From: Nocardiopsis flavescens
GTDB lineage: Bacteria > Actinomycetota > Actinomycetes > Streptosporangiales > Streptosporangiaceae
DNA: 64,000 bases
Assembly (NCBI RefSeq): GCF_900141985.1
Contig: NZ_FQZK01000003.1
Coordinates: 372,001 to 436,000 of the forward strand
Direction of reading: 5' to 3'
The notes beneath the pieces were generated by a model, which was given only the letters and a program-made list of their open reading frames with translations, did not search any database and had not been told where the DNA came from. Numbering within the stretch: position 1 is the stretch's first letter; each line of letters starts with the position of its first letter. Shown piece by piece: positions 8,597 through 17,699 of the stretch. The position numbers were made by a program, and so were the translations under genes.

Positions 8597-10245
8597 TCTC
8601 CGTCATGGCCATCGGCCTGGTCCTGGTCACCAGCCTCGTCATCGGTGTGTACGGGGTCCGTGCGGCCCGCTCCACCTCCGACTTCCTGGTGGCCTCGCGC
8701 CGGGTGTCGCCGAACTGGAACGCGATGGCGATCGCCGGGGAGTACCTGTCGGCCGCCTCGGTGCTGGGCCTGTCGGGGCTGCTGCTCAAGAACGGCCTGG
8801 GCACCATGTGGTACGCGGTGGGGTTCTGCGCGGGCTACGTGGCGGTGGTGGCGCTGGTGGCCGGGCCGATGCGCCGGTCGGGGGCGTTCACGGTGCCGGA
8901 CTTCGCCGAGTACCGGCTGGGCGCGCCCCGGCTGCGCAAGCTGTGCGGCTGCGTCGTGCTGGTGATCATGCTGCTGTACCTGGTGCCCCAGTTCAAGGGC
9001 GCCGGGGTGGTGCTGGCCCTGGTCAGCGGCACCCCGTACTGGGTGGGCGTGGTGCTGGCCGGGATCGTGGTGAGCGGGTCGATCGCGGCCGGGGGCATGC
9101 GGTCGGCGACCTACGTGCAGGCGTTCCACTACGTGGTCAAGCTGCTGTTCATCGCCATCCCCGCGGTCTACCTGGTGGCGCACGCGGGCGCGGACGTGCG
9201 GGCGCAGGCGCTGCACCCGGAGTGGGGGACGCACTTCTCGGACACCACGCCGGTGGAGTTCACCGTGGACACCCGGTTCGGCCTGGACGAGCCGGTGGAG
9301 GTGACCGCCCCCGGCGGCGGGCGGCTGGAGCTGGCCGCGGGCGACCACACCGTGCCCGAGGGGACGGTGTACGTGTTCCCGCAGGGGTCGGCGGTGCCCC
9401 ACCCGGCCGGACTGCCGGACCTGGGCGGGGAGCGGTGGAGCACGCCCCTGCTGAACTCGGGCGGGTTCCCGCTGTTCGAGACGTGGTCGACGCTGCTGGC
9501 GATCACCCTGGGCTGTATGGGCCTGCCGCACGTCATCATGCGCTTCCACACGAGCCCGACGGCGCGCACGGCCCGGCGGGTGGCGGTGGGGGTGATCGCC
9601 CTGCTCGGCCTGTTCTACCTGTTCCCGGCGGTGTACGGGCTGCTGGGGCGGGTGCTGACCCCGCAGCTGGTGCTGTTGCAGGGCACCGACACGGTGGCGG
9701 TGGTGCTGCCGGCGCAGGCGGTGCCGGGGTCGGCGGGGACGGTCCTGACGGCGCTGGTGGCGGCGGGGGCGTTCGGCGCGTTCCTGTCCACGTCGTCGGG
9801 GCTGCTGCTGGCGCTGGCGGGCGGGCTGTCGCACGACCTGTTCCAGGGCAGCGTGCCGCGGCTGCGGCTGGCGGTGGCGGTGGGCGCGTGCGTGGCGGTG
9901 CTGTTGGCGCTGCCCGCCGAGCAGATCGACATCAACGTGCTGGTGGTGTGGGCGTTCACGGTGGCGGCGTCGACGTTCTGCCCGCTGCTGGTGCTGGGGA
10001 TCTGGTGGCGCAGGCTGACCCTGCCCGGCGCGGCGGCGGGGCTGTCCGTGGGCGGGGTGACGGCGACCGGCGCGGTGGGGTGGTCGATCCTGCTGCCGAC
10101 GCCCGACGGGTGGATGACGGTGCTGCTGGCGCAGCCCGCGGCGTGGACCATCCCGCTGGCGTTCACGACGATGGTGGTGGTGTCCCGGCTGACCAGGCCG
10201 CCGGACTGGGCCGAGCACGCGGTGCTGCGCCTGCACTCTCCCTGA
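8593..10245 (+). CDS. SSS-family monocarboxylate symporter, MctC-like
   Basis: This sodium/proton-coupled carboxylate importer has 550 residues, close to MctC (pyruvate, acetate and propionate uptake). The SSS core is NWNAMAIAGEYLSAASVLG near residue 36, and GCMGLPHVIMRFHT is the family signature near 305. Compared with ActP it has a roughly 85-residue hydrophilic insert (about 200-290) between membrane segments, containing GDHTVPEGTVYVFPQG. It ends the kinase-regulator-transporter operon. The gene is not a copy of actP, since the two differ throughout. Confidence 0.88.
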   Translation: MISVMAIGLVLVTSLVIGVYGVRAARSTSDFLVASRRVSPNWNAMAIAGEYLSAASVLGLSGLLLKNGLGTMWYAVGFCAGYVAVVALVAGPMRRSGAFTVPDFAEYRLGAPRLRKLCGCVVLVIMLLYLVPQFKGAGVVLALVSGTPYWVGVVLAGIVVSGSIAAGGMRSATYVQAFHYVVKLLFIAIPAVYLVAHAGADVRAQALHPEWGTHFSDTTPVEFTVDTRFGLDEPVEVTAPGGGRLELAAGDHTVPEGTVYVFPQGSAVPHPAGLPDLGGERWSTPLLNSGGFPLFETWSTLLAITLGCMGLPHVIMRFHTSPTARTARRVAVGVIALLGLFYLFPAVYGLLGRVLTPQLVLLQGTDTVAVVLPAQAVPGSAGTVLTALVAAGAFGAFLSTSSGLLLALAGGLSHDLFQGSVPRLRLAVAVGACVAVLLALPAEQIDINVLVVWAFTVAASTFCPLLVLGIWWRRLTLPGAAAGLSVGGVTATGAVGWSILLPTPDGWMTVLLAQPAAWTIPLAFTTMVVVSRLTRPPDWAEHAVLRLHSP

Positions 10246-10328
10246 CCCCGGGCGCGGTGTTCCGGACCCGCGGGACGCGCCGACCCCGTACGATCTCCGA
10301 GTGTCATACAACGAGCACGAGGAGTGAT

Positions 10329-11075
10329 ATGACCTCCCCCCGCCGCGCCTTCGCCGTGCTGGCCACGGGTCTGCTGCTGATCGGCGGAGCCCCGGCGGCG
10401 CAGGCCGCCGCCGGCTCCACCACCGTCTCCGAGGGTCCCGTCTCGGTCTCCACCGGAGAGGGCGGCGTGCGGGTGGACGCGCCCGGCGTCCACGTGGAGA
10501 CCGGCCCCGAGCGCGTCGAGACGCGGGCCGGCCGGACCCCGGTCGCCCACGTGCTGATCTGCGCCGACGGGACCCGGGTGGTGGTCCACTCCGGCCGGGC
10601 CCCGGCGTGCCCGCCGCGGGAGCCGCAGCCCGAGCCGCCCGCGCCGCCCGCGCCGCCGGCGCCCGAGCCGCCCGCGCCCGAGGTCCCCCCGCCCGGCGGG
10701 GAGGTGCCGCCCCCGCCCGCACCGGAGCCGGAGCCCGGCGCGCCCGCCGAGCCCGGGGACCCCGCCGACCCCGAACCGCGGCCCGGGGAGCCTGCCCCCG
10801 ACGGGGAGCCCGGGGCCGCCGCGGACCCCGCCCCGGCCCCCGGGGCGGCCGAGCCCGCGGACCCCGCGTCCCCTCCGGCGGACCCGGTGCGCCAGGACCG
10901 GCCGGAGGAGGCCGTGGCGGCGGCGGCCGGACTGCCCCCGGCCGACATGACCGGGGGCGGCGCGACCGTCTCCCCGGCCTTCGGCACGATGCGCACCACC
11001 GCGGTCCTGCTGGTCGTGGTGGCGGTGGCGGCGGCCGCGTCCGCGGGTGCCGCCGCCCGCGCGAACCGTCAGTAG
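10329..11075 (+). CDS. Secreted proline-rich protein with C-terminal membrane anchor
   Basis: The 248-residue protein has an N-terminal signal peptide (about 1-27, ending AAQA). A compact region of about 70 residues follows, with two cysteines (ICADGTR and APACPP) that may form a disulfide. Residues 97-200 are rich in proline, glutamate and glycine, and a single hydrophobic helix lies at 222-242 with a short basic tail. It is probably a wall-spanning surface protein. I recognise no family. GAGGAG precedes the ATG. Its 3' end overlaps the convergent DUF4239 gene by seven bases. Confidence 0.75.
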   Translation: MTSPRRAFAVLATGLLLIGGAPAAQAAAGSTTVSEGPVSVSTGEGGVRVDAPGVHVETGPERVETRAGRTPVAHVLICADGTRVVVHSGRAPACPPREPQPEPPAPPAPPAPEPPAPEVPPPGGEVPPPPAPEPEPGAPAEPGDPADPEPRPGEPAPDGEPGAAADPAPAPGAAEPADPASPPADPVRQDRPEEAVAAAAGLPPADMTGGGATVSPAFGTMRTTAVLLVVVAVAAAASAGAAARANRQ

Positions 11076-11854
11076 GCGGACAGCGGGGCCGTCATGGCCC
11101 GGTCGATGTCGTCGAACCCGGCCAGGGCGTCCTCGATCCCGCCGGAGTCGTGGGCGAGGACGCCGCTGAACGGGTGGCCCATGTAGAAGAGCAGCACGAC
11201 CGTGGCGAAGACGAACACCAGGTTGGCCGCGGCCCAGAAGTAGGCGATGCGGGAGCCGTTCCTGAGCATGGCGAACGGCAGGATCGCGACGGCGGTCGCC
11301 GAGAGCGCGGCGATGCCGGTGAGCAGCGGCGGCATGACCTCCGTCGCGGCGTCGGCGCGCTCCAGGCGGGCCTCCCCCAGCGAGTTCAGCTCCTGGCGGG
11401 CGGTGAGCCGGTCCAGGCCGTCCCCGGTGTCGGAGACCGACAGGGACCGCACCGAGGCGGCCAGGTCGGCGTACGCGGCGTCGGCCTCGGGGCTCAGGCC
11501 CCGGCCGGCGACCATGGCGGGCCAGTCGTCCTCGACCACGGAGCCCATGTAGTCGCGCAGGCGGTCGCGGACCTCCTCCGACTCGCTCTCGGGCAGGGCG
11601 ACGGTGCTCCAGTACAGGGACTGGGCGGAGCCGACCTCGGACATCAGCCCGTCCTCGGCCCCCTTGAAGCCCTCCCAGCCGATCACCACCCCCATGGCGG
11701 CGGAACCGAGGTAGAGGGCGAGGACGCAGGGGGCGACGACGATGCCGATGGCACCGCCGGAGTCCTCGTCGTCGACGCGGAAGCGGCCGACGGCCAGGAC
11801 GGCCCCCGCCACCATGGTGGCCAGGACGGCGAGGACGAGGAGCAGGGTGATCAT
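11069..11854 (-). CDS. DUF4239 family membrane protein
   Basis: The 261-residue protein has a helix at 1-22, a second at about 35-60, then a long soluble stretch (65-175) and two further helices (178-200 and 208-228). This arrangement and the GWEGFKGAEDGLMSEVGSAQSLYWS region resemble DUF4239, a bestrophin-like family of unknown function. A perfect TGTGAC-N5-GTCACA dyad lies 23 bases upstream of the start, so regulation by a dimeric repressor or activator is likely. Confidence 0.75.
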   Translation of the reverse strand: MITLLLVLAVLATMVAGAVLAVGRFRVDDEDSGGAIGIVVAPCVLALYLGSAAMGVVIGWEGFKGAEDGLMSEVGSAQSLYWSTVALPESESEEVRDRLRDYMGSVVEDDWPAMVAGRGLSPEADAAYADLAASVRSLSVSDTGDGLDRLTARQELNSLGEARLERADAATEVMPPLLTGIAALSATAVAILPFAMLRNGSRIAYFWAAANLVFVFATVVLLFYMGHPFSGVLAHDSGGIEDALAGFDDIDRAMTAPLSAY

Positions 11855-11876
11855 AGGGGTTCCCGACGGCAGATTT

Positions 11877-11893
11877 TGTGACTGTCGGTCACA
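11877..11893 (-). promoter_or_regulatory. TGTGAC-N5-GTCACA inverted repeat upstream of the DUF4239 gene
   Basis: The 17-base dyad TGTGACTGTCGGTCACA is perfect in both arms. It resembles an extended Crp half-site pair with one extra spacer base, but a GntR- or TetR-type protein could also bind. No other copy with this spacing was noticed. Confidence 0.5.
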
Positions 11894-11965
11894 TGATTAG
11901 CACGGACCGGAATCGCCTTGGGGGAGTTCGCGGAAACACCCGGGAATGTGCGGCCCGCGAACGGG

Positions 11966-12007
11966 CGGGGCTCCGGCGGCCGGAGCGGGTCGGCCGCCGG
12001 AGCCCCG
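11966..12007 (-). terminator. Strong hairpin downstream of pulA
   Basis: A perfect 17-bp GC stem (11966-11982 with 11991-12007) with an 8-base loop. It forms a tandem pair with the hairpin at 12049 in the gap between pulA and the DUF4239 gene. Confidence 0.6.
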
Positions 12008-12048
12008 CGGGGTCAGGGCCCGTCCGCCCGCGGGCGGCGCCCTCCCGG

Positions 12049-12076
12049 CGCCCTGCGGCGGACCCGCCGCAGGGCG
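12049..12076 (-). terminator. First hairpin downstream of pulA
   Basis: A perfect 12-bp stem (12049-12060 with 12065-12076) with a 4-base loop, 59 bases past the pulA stop. The rest of 11894-12134 holds no gene. Confidence 0.6.
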
Positions 12077-12134
12077 GGCCGCGGGCGTCGGCCGTCCCGC
12101 GGCCCGGGCCCGCCGCAGGCGCCGCCGCACGCCC

Positions 12135-14927
12135 TCACGGCTCGTTCTCGACGAACACCGCGACCGTGCGCGGCGGCACGGACAGGGTGCCGGTGCCCGG
12201 GTCGAAGCCCGCCTCGCGCACGACCCCGTCGCCCGACCCGGCCTGCACCGGGTGCAGGGCGACGTCGGCGCCGGCCAGGGCGTCCACCTCCTGCTCCGCC
12301 GCCGCGGGCGTCGCGTTGAACACCACGGTCACCGAGGACCACTCCCCCGCCAGGCCGGCGGTGTCGATGTGCATCGTGATGACGCCGAGCGCCTCGTCGG
12401 CTCCGCTCAGCGGGAAGGACACCCGTTCCTGGACCTCCTCCGCGGTGCCCAAGGAGAACGCGGGGGTGGACTCGCGGATCCGCAGCAGCTCGCCGAAGCG
12501 CTCGCGGGAGGCGTCGGTCGCCGTGCAGTCGGCGACCAGCGCGGGGTCGGCCAGCAACGGGCGGGCGTACACCCACTTGTCCTCGTTGTCCCAGGCCGGG
12601 GGCAGCCCGACCCCGAAGTTGTTGCCCTCGGCGCAGTCCCGGGGATACCGGTTGAACCAGTCGCCGGAGTCGTAGGAGTTGCGGTCCAGCGACTTGGAGC
12701 GCAGCCGCTCGCTGCCCGCGTGCACCAGCACCGGCCCCTGGCCGAGCAGCGCCGTCCCCAGCGACAGCGCCTGCATCCGCACCCGGTCCTCCATCGGGGT
12801 GTGCGGCGGGAGCTTGTAGGCGAGGGCGTCGTAGAGGGTCTCGTTGTCGTGTGCGTCGACGTAGGCGACCGCCTCCCGCGGGGACAGGTTGTACCCGCCC
12901 GGGGCGCCGTTGTAGTCGACGCCGCCGCCGGTGACCTCGCGTCCCGAGGAGTCGGTGAACCGGTAGTCGCGCAGGTTGCCGGTGAGGCCGACCTTGATGA
13001 GGTCCTGGTGGCCGCGCAGCCGGTCCGCCTGCTCCCGCGCGGTGCCGTTGGCGGGCGAGCCGTTGGGGTCGGTGTACAGGCCGCTGCCGAAGCCCTGCAC
13101 CCGGGGGTCCTCGTCGAAGGGGCCGCCACCGCGGACCGCGTCGCGCAGCCGGTCGTTGAACGTGCCGATGCCGGTCCCGGCCATGTTGGCCTGGGTCGCC
13201 TGCTCGAACCGGGCGTCGTCGGCGACCTCGCCGAAGTTCCAGCCCTCGCCGTAGAGGAGGACGGCCCCGCCGTCGACGCCGTCCTCCTCCGGGGTGAGGG
13301 CGTCCAGGGCGGCGCGCACGTCGAGCATGTTCTGCTTGGGGTGGTGGCCCATGAGGTCGAAGCGGAACCCGTCGACCCCGTGGTCGCGGGCCCACGTGAC
13401 CACCGAGTCCACCACCAGCTTCCCCATCATGAGGTGCTCGGGCGCGGTGTTGGCGCAGCAGGTGGAGGTCTCCACCCCGCCGTCGGCGTCCAGGCGCTGG
13501 TAGTAGCCGGGGACGACGCGGTCGAGGACGGACTGCTCGCCCTGTCCGGCCTGGTGCGTGTGGTTGTAGACCACGTCCATCACCACCCGCAGGCCGGCGC
13601 CGTTGATGCCGTCGACCATGGTGCGGAACTCGGCCACGCGCTCCTGCGGGTCGGCGGCGTAGGAGCCCTCGGGGACCGTGTAGTGGTAGGGGTCGTATCC
13701 CCAGTTGAAGGCGTCGCGCGCGCGGACGCCGTCGATGCAGGCCTGCTGCCCGGCGGAGTCGGGGGCGAAGGACTCCAGGTCGCAGTCGGGTTCGGCGCGG
13801 TCGTCGGGGTCCTCGGGGACCGAGGCGATGTCGAAGACGGGCAGCAGGTGGACGTAGTCCATGCCGTCCCCGGCCAGGCCGGCGAGGTCGCGCATCCCGG
13901 CGCTGTCGGCCTCGCCGAACGCGGCGAAGGTGCCGCGCAGGGCGGCGGGCACGGTGGGGTCGGCGACGGAGTGGTCGCGCACGTGCAGCTCGTGGATCGC
14001 CGCGTCCTCGAACGGGACGGCCGCGGGCTTGCGGTCCGGGTCGCCCCAGCCCCGGGGGGCGAGGCCGGGGTCGTCCAGGTCCACCAGCCGGGAGCTGACG
14101 GAGTCGGTGGACAGGTCGACGGAGTAGGGGTCGGTGACCCGGTTGTCGACGAAGGCGCCGCGGCCCCCGTCGGCGTAGGGCGAGAACACCCGCACGTCGA
14201 AGGTGTAGTGGCGCCCCGCCCAGGCGGCCCCGCCCCTGACCGACCACACCCCGGTCCGGTCGTCCCTGCGCAGGGGGACGGTGCGCCGGACGCCACCGGT
14301 GGCGCCGGTGGTCAGCACCAGGTCCACGGAGCGGGCGGTGGGCGCCCAGAGGGAGAGCGTGGGTCGGCCCGCGCCGTCCCAGGTGGCGCCGAGGTCGGCC
14401 GTCGCGGCCGCGGCGTAAACGTCGTCGAGCACGCCGGGGATCTGGACGCCGGTGGCGGCGGTGACGGTGCCGTCGGCGTCCCGCTCCACGACGGTGAGGC
14501 GTTCGGTGAGCGCGGTGCGCAGGCGCTCGGCGCCCAGGTCGCCCGCGTCGAGGACGGCGAGGCCGTCCAGGTGGGGGCGGGCCGCGCGCTGGTCGTCGGT
14601 GAGCCCGCCGGGGTCGGGGGTCAGCTCGAAGAGGTCGTGCTCGCCGGTGATCCGGCCGCCGACGATGTCGAAGTCCTCGTCGGCGGAGGCCGCCAGCGCG
14701 TAGGAGGCCGCGGGGTCGGGGTCGGCGGGCCACAGCACGGTGGTCGCGTCGATCCAGTGGGCCCGCTGCCGGGTGAGGTCGACCCCCTCGCGCTCCGCGG
14801 CCGGCCCGGCGGGGGCCGGGAGCGCGGTCGCGCCCGCGGGGGCGAGCAGGACCAGGGCGGACGCCGCGGCGAGGGCGGCCAGGGCGCCGCGGGGCCGGGG
14901 CCCGGGGCGCGCGTGCGGAGGTCTCAT
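12135..14927 (-). CDS. pulA: Secreted pullulanase-type alpha-1,6-glucosidase
   Basis: This extracellular GH13 debranching enzyme hydrolyses alpha-1,6 branch points of pullulan, glycogen or amylopectin. A Sec signal peptide covers about residues 1-36. A pullulanase-specific N-terminal region (45-165) and a CBM48-like domain (about 165-270, RPTLSLWAPTARSVDLV) precede the catalytic barrel. The GH13 conserved regions are present: DVVYNHT, GFRFDLMGHH with the nucleophile Asp, LLYGEGWNFG with the acid/base Glu, and DAHDNETLYD. A beta-rich C-terminal domain ends the 930-residue protein. I chose ATG 14927 behind GAGAGGA. A GTG at 14960 is an alternative. An operator-like dyad lies upstream. Confidence 0.93.
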   Translation of the reverse strand: MRPPHARPGPRPRGALAALAAASALVLLAPAGATALPAPAGPAAEREGVDLTRQRAHWIDATTVLWPADPDPAASYALAASADEDFDIVGGRITGEHDLFELTPDPGGLTDDQRAARPHLDGLAVLDAGDLGAERLRTALTERLTVVERDADGTVTAATGVQIPGVLDDVYAAAATADLGATWDGAGRPTLSLWAPTARSVDLVLTTGATGGVRRTVPLRRDDRTGVWSVRGGAAWAGRHYTFDVRVFSPYADGGRGAFVDNRVTDPYSVDLSTDSVSSRLVDLDDPGLAPRGWGDPDRKPAAVPFEDAAIHELHVRDHSVADPTVPAALRGTFAAFGEADSAGMRDLAGLAGDGMDYVHLLPVFDIASVPEDPDDRAEPDCDLESFAPDSAGQQACIDGVRARDAFNWGYDPYHYTVPEGSYAADPQERVAEFRTMVDGINGAGLRVVMDVVYNHTHQAGQGEQSVLDRVVPGYYQRLDADGGVETSTCCANTAPEHLMMGKLVVDSVVTWARDHGVDGFRFDLMGHHPKQNMLDVRAALDALTPEEDGVDGGAVLLYGEGWNFGEVADDARFEQATQANMAGTGIGTFNDRLRDAVRGGGPFDEDPRVQGFGSGLYTDPNGSPANGTAREQADRLRGHQDLIKVGLTGNLRDYRFTDSSGREVTGGGVDYNGAPGGYNLSPREAVAYVDAHDNETLYDALAYKLPPHTPMEDRVRMQALSLGTALLGQGPVLVHAGSERLRSKSLDRNSYDSGDWFNRYPRDCAEGNNFGVGLPPAWDNEDKWVYARPLLADPALVADCTATDASRERFGELLRIRESTPAFSLGTAEEVQERVSFPLSGADEALGVITMHIDTAGLAGEWSSVTVVFNATPAAAEQEVDALAGADVALHPVQAGSGDGVVREAGFDPGTGTLSVPPRTVAVFVENEP

Positions 14928-14987
14928 GGGGGGCGGTCCTCTCGGAGCGGGGGCGTCCACCGCACGGTAATGAGACCCGGATCACCG

Positions 14988-15022
14988 CGCAAGGGTTTCC
15001 AGTCGTTTTCTGAAAACTTGCG
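14988..15022 (-). promoter_or_regulatory. Candidate operator region of pulA
   Basis: Two nested inverted repeats occur 60-95 bases upstream of the pulA start. CGCAAG (14988-14993) pairs with CTTGCG (15017-15022), and a perfect 13-base palindrome GTTTTC-T-GAAAAC lies at 15005-15017. CTTGCG/CGCAAG half-sites recall LacI-type maltose regulator sites near actinomycete amylase genes. The regulator is not in the window. Confidence 0.45.
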
Positions 15023-15051
15023 TTCAGATGACGGAAGGCCGGAAACGCGCC

Positions 15052-15083
15052 GGGGCGCGGGCACCCCGTGGTGCCCGCGCCCC
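15052..15083 (-). terminator. Hairpin after pckG
   Basis: A perfect 14-bp stem (15052-15065 with 15070-15083) with a CCGT loop, located 25 bases past the pckG stop and before the pulA promoter. Confidence 0.7.
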
Positions 15084-15107
15084 GCCCCCGCCGTCGCCCG
15101 GTCCGCG

Positions 15108-16922
15108 CTAGCGGCCCAGCCGGTCCAGCAGGGCGTGGTACTCGTCCCAGAGCTCACCCGGCAGGTGGGCGCCGAAGGTCCGGAAGAAGTCGGGGACCAG
15201 GGCGGCCTCGCGCTTCCAGGTCTCGGGGTCGACCGAGAGCAGGAACTCCAGGTCCTCCTCGGAGAGGTCCAGGCCCTCGGTGTCGATGCCGCCCTTGGCC
15301 GGCAGCAGGCCGATGGGGCTCTCGACGGCCTCGGCGGTGCCCTCCAGCCGCTCGACGATCCACTTGACGACGCGGCTGTTCTCGCCGAAGCCGGGCCACA
15401 CGAAGCGGCCGTCGGCGTCCTTGCGGAACCAGTTCACGTAGAAGATCCGGGGCAGCAGGGACGGGTCGGCGCCGGCGCCGACCTTGATCCAGTGCGCGAA
15501 GTAGTCGCCCATGTTGTAGCCGCAGAAGGGCAGCATCGCGAACGGGTCGCGGCGCAGCTCGCCCACGGTGCCCTCGGCGGCGGCGGTCTTCTCGGAGGAC
15601 ACGTTGGCGCCCAGGTAGACGCCGTGCCGCCAGTCGAAGGACTCGGTGACCAGCGGGACCGCGGTGGCGCGGCGACCGCCGAAGAGGATCGCGGAGATCG
15701 GCACGCCCGCCGGGTCCTCCCACTCGTCCGCGATGGTCGGCGCCTGCCCGGCCGGGGTGGTGAAGCGGGAGTTGGGGTGCGCCGCCGGCTCGGGGGAGTC
15801 CGGGGTCCAGGGGCGGCCCTTCCAGTCGGTCAGGTTCGCCGGGGGCTCCTCGGTGAGGCCCTCCCACCACACGTCGCCGTCCTCGGTGAGGGCGACGTTG
15901 GTGAAGATGCTGTTGCCCCACAGGGTGTCGATGGCGTTGGCGTTGGTCTTCTCGCCGGTGCCCGGGGCGACGCCGAAGAACCCGGCCTCGGGGTTGATGG
16001 CGCGCAGGCGGCCCTGCGCGTCGAAGCGCATCCAGGCGATGTCGTCGCCGACGGTCTCGACCTTCCAGCCGGGGATCGTCGGCTGGAGCATGGCGAGGTT
16101 GGTCTTGCCGCAGGCGCTCGGGAAGGCGGCCGCCATGTAGTGCGTCGCGCCCTCGGGCGAGGTGACCTTGAGGATGAGCATGTGCTCGGCGAGCCAGCCC
16201 TCGTCGCGGGCCATCACCGAGGCGATGCGCAGCGCGTAGCACTTCTTGCCCAGCAGGGCGTTGCCGCCGTAGCCGGAGCCGTAGGACCAGATCTCCCGGG
16301 TCTCGGGGAAGTGCGAGATGTACTTGGTGGGGTTGCAGGGCCAGGCGACGTCCTCCTGGCCGGGCTCCAGCGGGGCGCCCACGGAGTGGACGGCCCTGAC
16401 GAAGTCCCCGCGCTCCTCGATGAGGCGCAGGGCGGCGTCGCCCATGCGGGCCATGACGCGCATGGAGACGACGACGTACGGGGAATCGGTGATCTCGACG
16501 CCGAGCTGGGAGATCTCCCCGCCCAGCGGGCCCATGCAGAAGGGCACGACGTACATGGTGCGGCCGCGCATGGAGCCCCGGAAGACCTCGCCGAAGGTGG
16601 CGCGCATCTCGTCGGGGGCGATCCAGTTGTTGGTGGGGCCGGCGTCCTCTTCGCGCTCGGAGCAGATGAATGTCCGGTCCTCGACGCGGGCCACGTCGGT
16701 GGGGTCGGAGGTGCAGTAGAAGCTGTTGGGCCGCTTCTGCGGATCGAGCCGCCGGAAGGTGCCCTGCTCCACGAGCAGATCGGTGAGGCGGGTCCACTCC
16801 TCGTCGGAGCCGTCGCACCAGACCACGGCGTCGGGCCGGGTCAGCTCCGCGACCTCGCGAACCCAGGACACCAGTTCTTCGTGGGAGGTCGGGGCCACGC
16901 CCAGATCAATACCGACAGTCAC
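15108..16922 (-). CDS. pckG: Phosphoenolpyruvate carboxykinase (GTP)
   Basis: PEPCK converts oxaloacetate and GTP to phosphoenolpyruvate, the entry step to gluconeogenesis from acetate and amino acids. The 604 residues fit the GTP-dependent class. The P-loop with the reactive cysteine is [12 protein letters not shown], kinase motif 2 is VGDDIAWM, and [13 protein letters not shown] and [21 protein letters not shown] are conserved PEPCK segments. The GTG at 16922 has AAGGAG directly upstream. A DasR-like dyad lies about 60 bases above the start. Its job complements the acetate and pyruvate importers near the left end. Confidence 0.96.
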   Translation of the reverse strand: MTVGIDLGVAPTSHEELVSWVREVAELTRPDAVVWCDGSDEEWTRLTDLLVEQGTFRRLDPQKRPNSFYCTSDPTDVARVEDRTFICSEREEDAGPTNNWIAPDEMRATFGEVFRGSMRGRTMYVVPFCMGPLGGEISQLGVEITDSPYVVVSMRVMARMGDAALRLIEERGDFVRAVHSVGAPLEPGQEDVAWPCNPTKYISHFPETREIWSYGSGYGGNALLGKKCYALRIASVMARDEGWLAEHMLILKVTSPEGATHYMAAAFPSACGKTNLAMLQPTIPGWKVETVGDDIAWMRFDAQGRLRAINPEAGFFGVAPGTGEKTNANAIDTLWGNSIFTNVALTEDGDVWWEGLTEEPPANLTDWKGRPWTPDSPEPAAHPNSRFTTPAGQAPTIADEWEDPAGVPISAILFGGRRATAVPLVTESFDWRHGVYLGANVSSEKTAAAEGTVGELRRDPFAMLPFCGYNMGDYFAHWIKVGAGADPSLLPRIFYVNWFRKDADGRFVWPGFGENSRVVKWIVERLEGTAEAVESPIGLLPAKGGIDTEGLDLSEEDLEFLLSVDPETWKREAALVPDFFRTFGAHLPGELWDEYHALLDRLGR

Positions 16923-16983
16923 AGCGGCTCCTTCGTGGTTCGAGATCCCTCGCATCATGAACGACGCTCCCCCGCGATGACCA

Positions 16984-16999
16984 ATTGGTATAGGCCAAT
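16984..16999 (-). promoter_or_regulatory. DasR-like (dre) operator candidate upstream of pckG
   Basis: ATTGGTATAGGCCAAT agrees with 12 of 16 positions of the DasR consensus ASTGGTCTAGACCAST. A second partial half-site, AATGGTCTAAAT, follows at once (16997-17008). The site is centred about 70 bases upstream of the GTG. DasR is a GntR regulator that responds to glucosamine phosphates. Its involvement here is inference from sequence similarity. Confidence 0.45.
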
Positions 17000-17699
17000 G
17001 GTCTAAATATGTGCGGCTGGAAGAGCGGATTCCGCTGCCCCACAAGGCTTTCCGAAGGCACACCACCGCGCCGGAAGGGGTCGTGGTGACGCGTGTTCCG
17101 CACCTGCCGGAATCCGGTTCCCCCTGCGCAGCGGGGAAGTGCCGCCCCGGGGACGACACGGCGTGTGCTTCGTCACACACGCCCCGGCCCGCCCGCCGCA
17201 GGGCGGGTGGACCGCCGTCCGGCGCCCCGGCTCCGGCCTGCGGATATCCCGGGGCCCCGGCGCACGCGACCGGCGTCGCGGCCGGCGGTCTCCGCCCCCG
17301 GCGGGCGCACGCGTCCGCCCCGGCCGCCGACGCGCGCGGCACGACGGGCCCGGCCGCCGACCCGGTCGGGGGCACTGCGGGAGGCGACCGCCGGGCCCGG
17401 GTCCGGCGCGGCTCCGGTGCGGGCCCCAGGTGGCGCGGACGCCGCGAGCCGGTCCGTCCCCGGGCGGGGCGGCGCACCCGTGCGGGGGCCGAGCGGCCGG
17501 GTACCGCCGCCGGATGTGGCGGCGGGGCACCGGCGGGAACGGTGCGGGCGGGCAGCCGCCCGCGGCGACCGGGACGCTCACCGCGCTCCTCGCGGGGGCC
17601 GGTCCGTGCCCGCTCACCTGCGCCGCGGTGCTCCCCGGGAAGGGCGCCCCGGCCCCGGGCGGCACGGGAGGGCGGCCGGGCGCGGGCCCCGGGGCACGG
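17000..17699. other. Intergenic region of about 700 bases
   Basis: This stretch lies between the divergent pckG promoter and the 3' end of the universal stress gene. It is mostly simple GC-rich sequence. Open frames on both strands have an arginine/proline/glycine composition typical of noncoding GC-rich DNA. I see no gene, repeat or RNA that I can support. Confidence 0.55.

Noticed and set aside
16936..16950. GGTTCGAGATCC, resembling a tRNA T-arm
   Set aside because: No acceptor, D or anticodon stems can be built around it, and the upstream part is the pckG gene.
17003..17665. Open frames in the pckG to universal-stress gap
   Set aside because: Arg/Pro/Gly-rich translation, no Shine-Dalgarno, and no similarity to any family I know.
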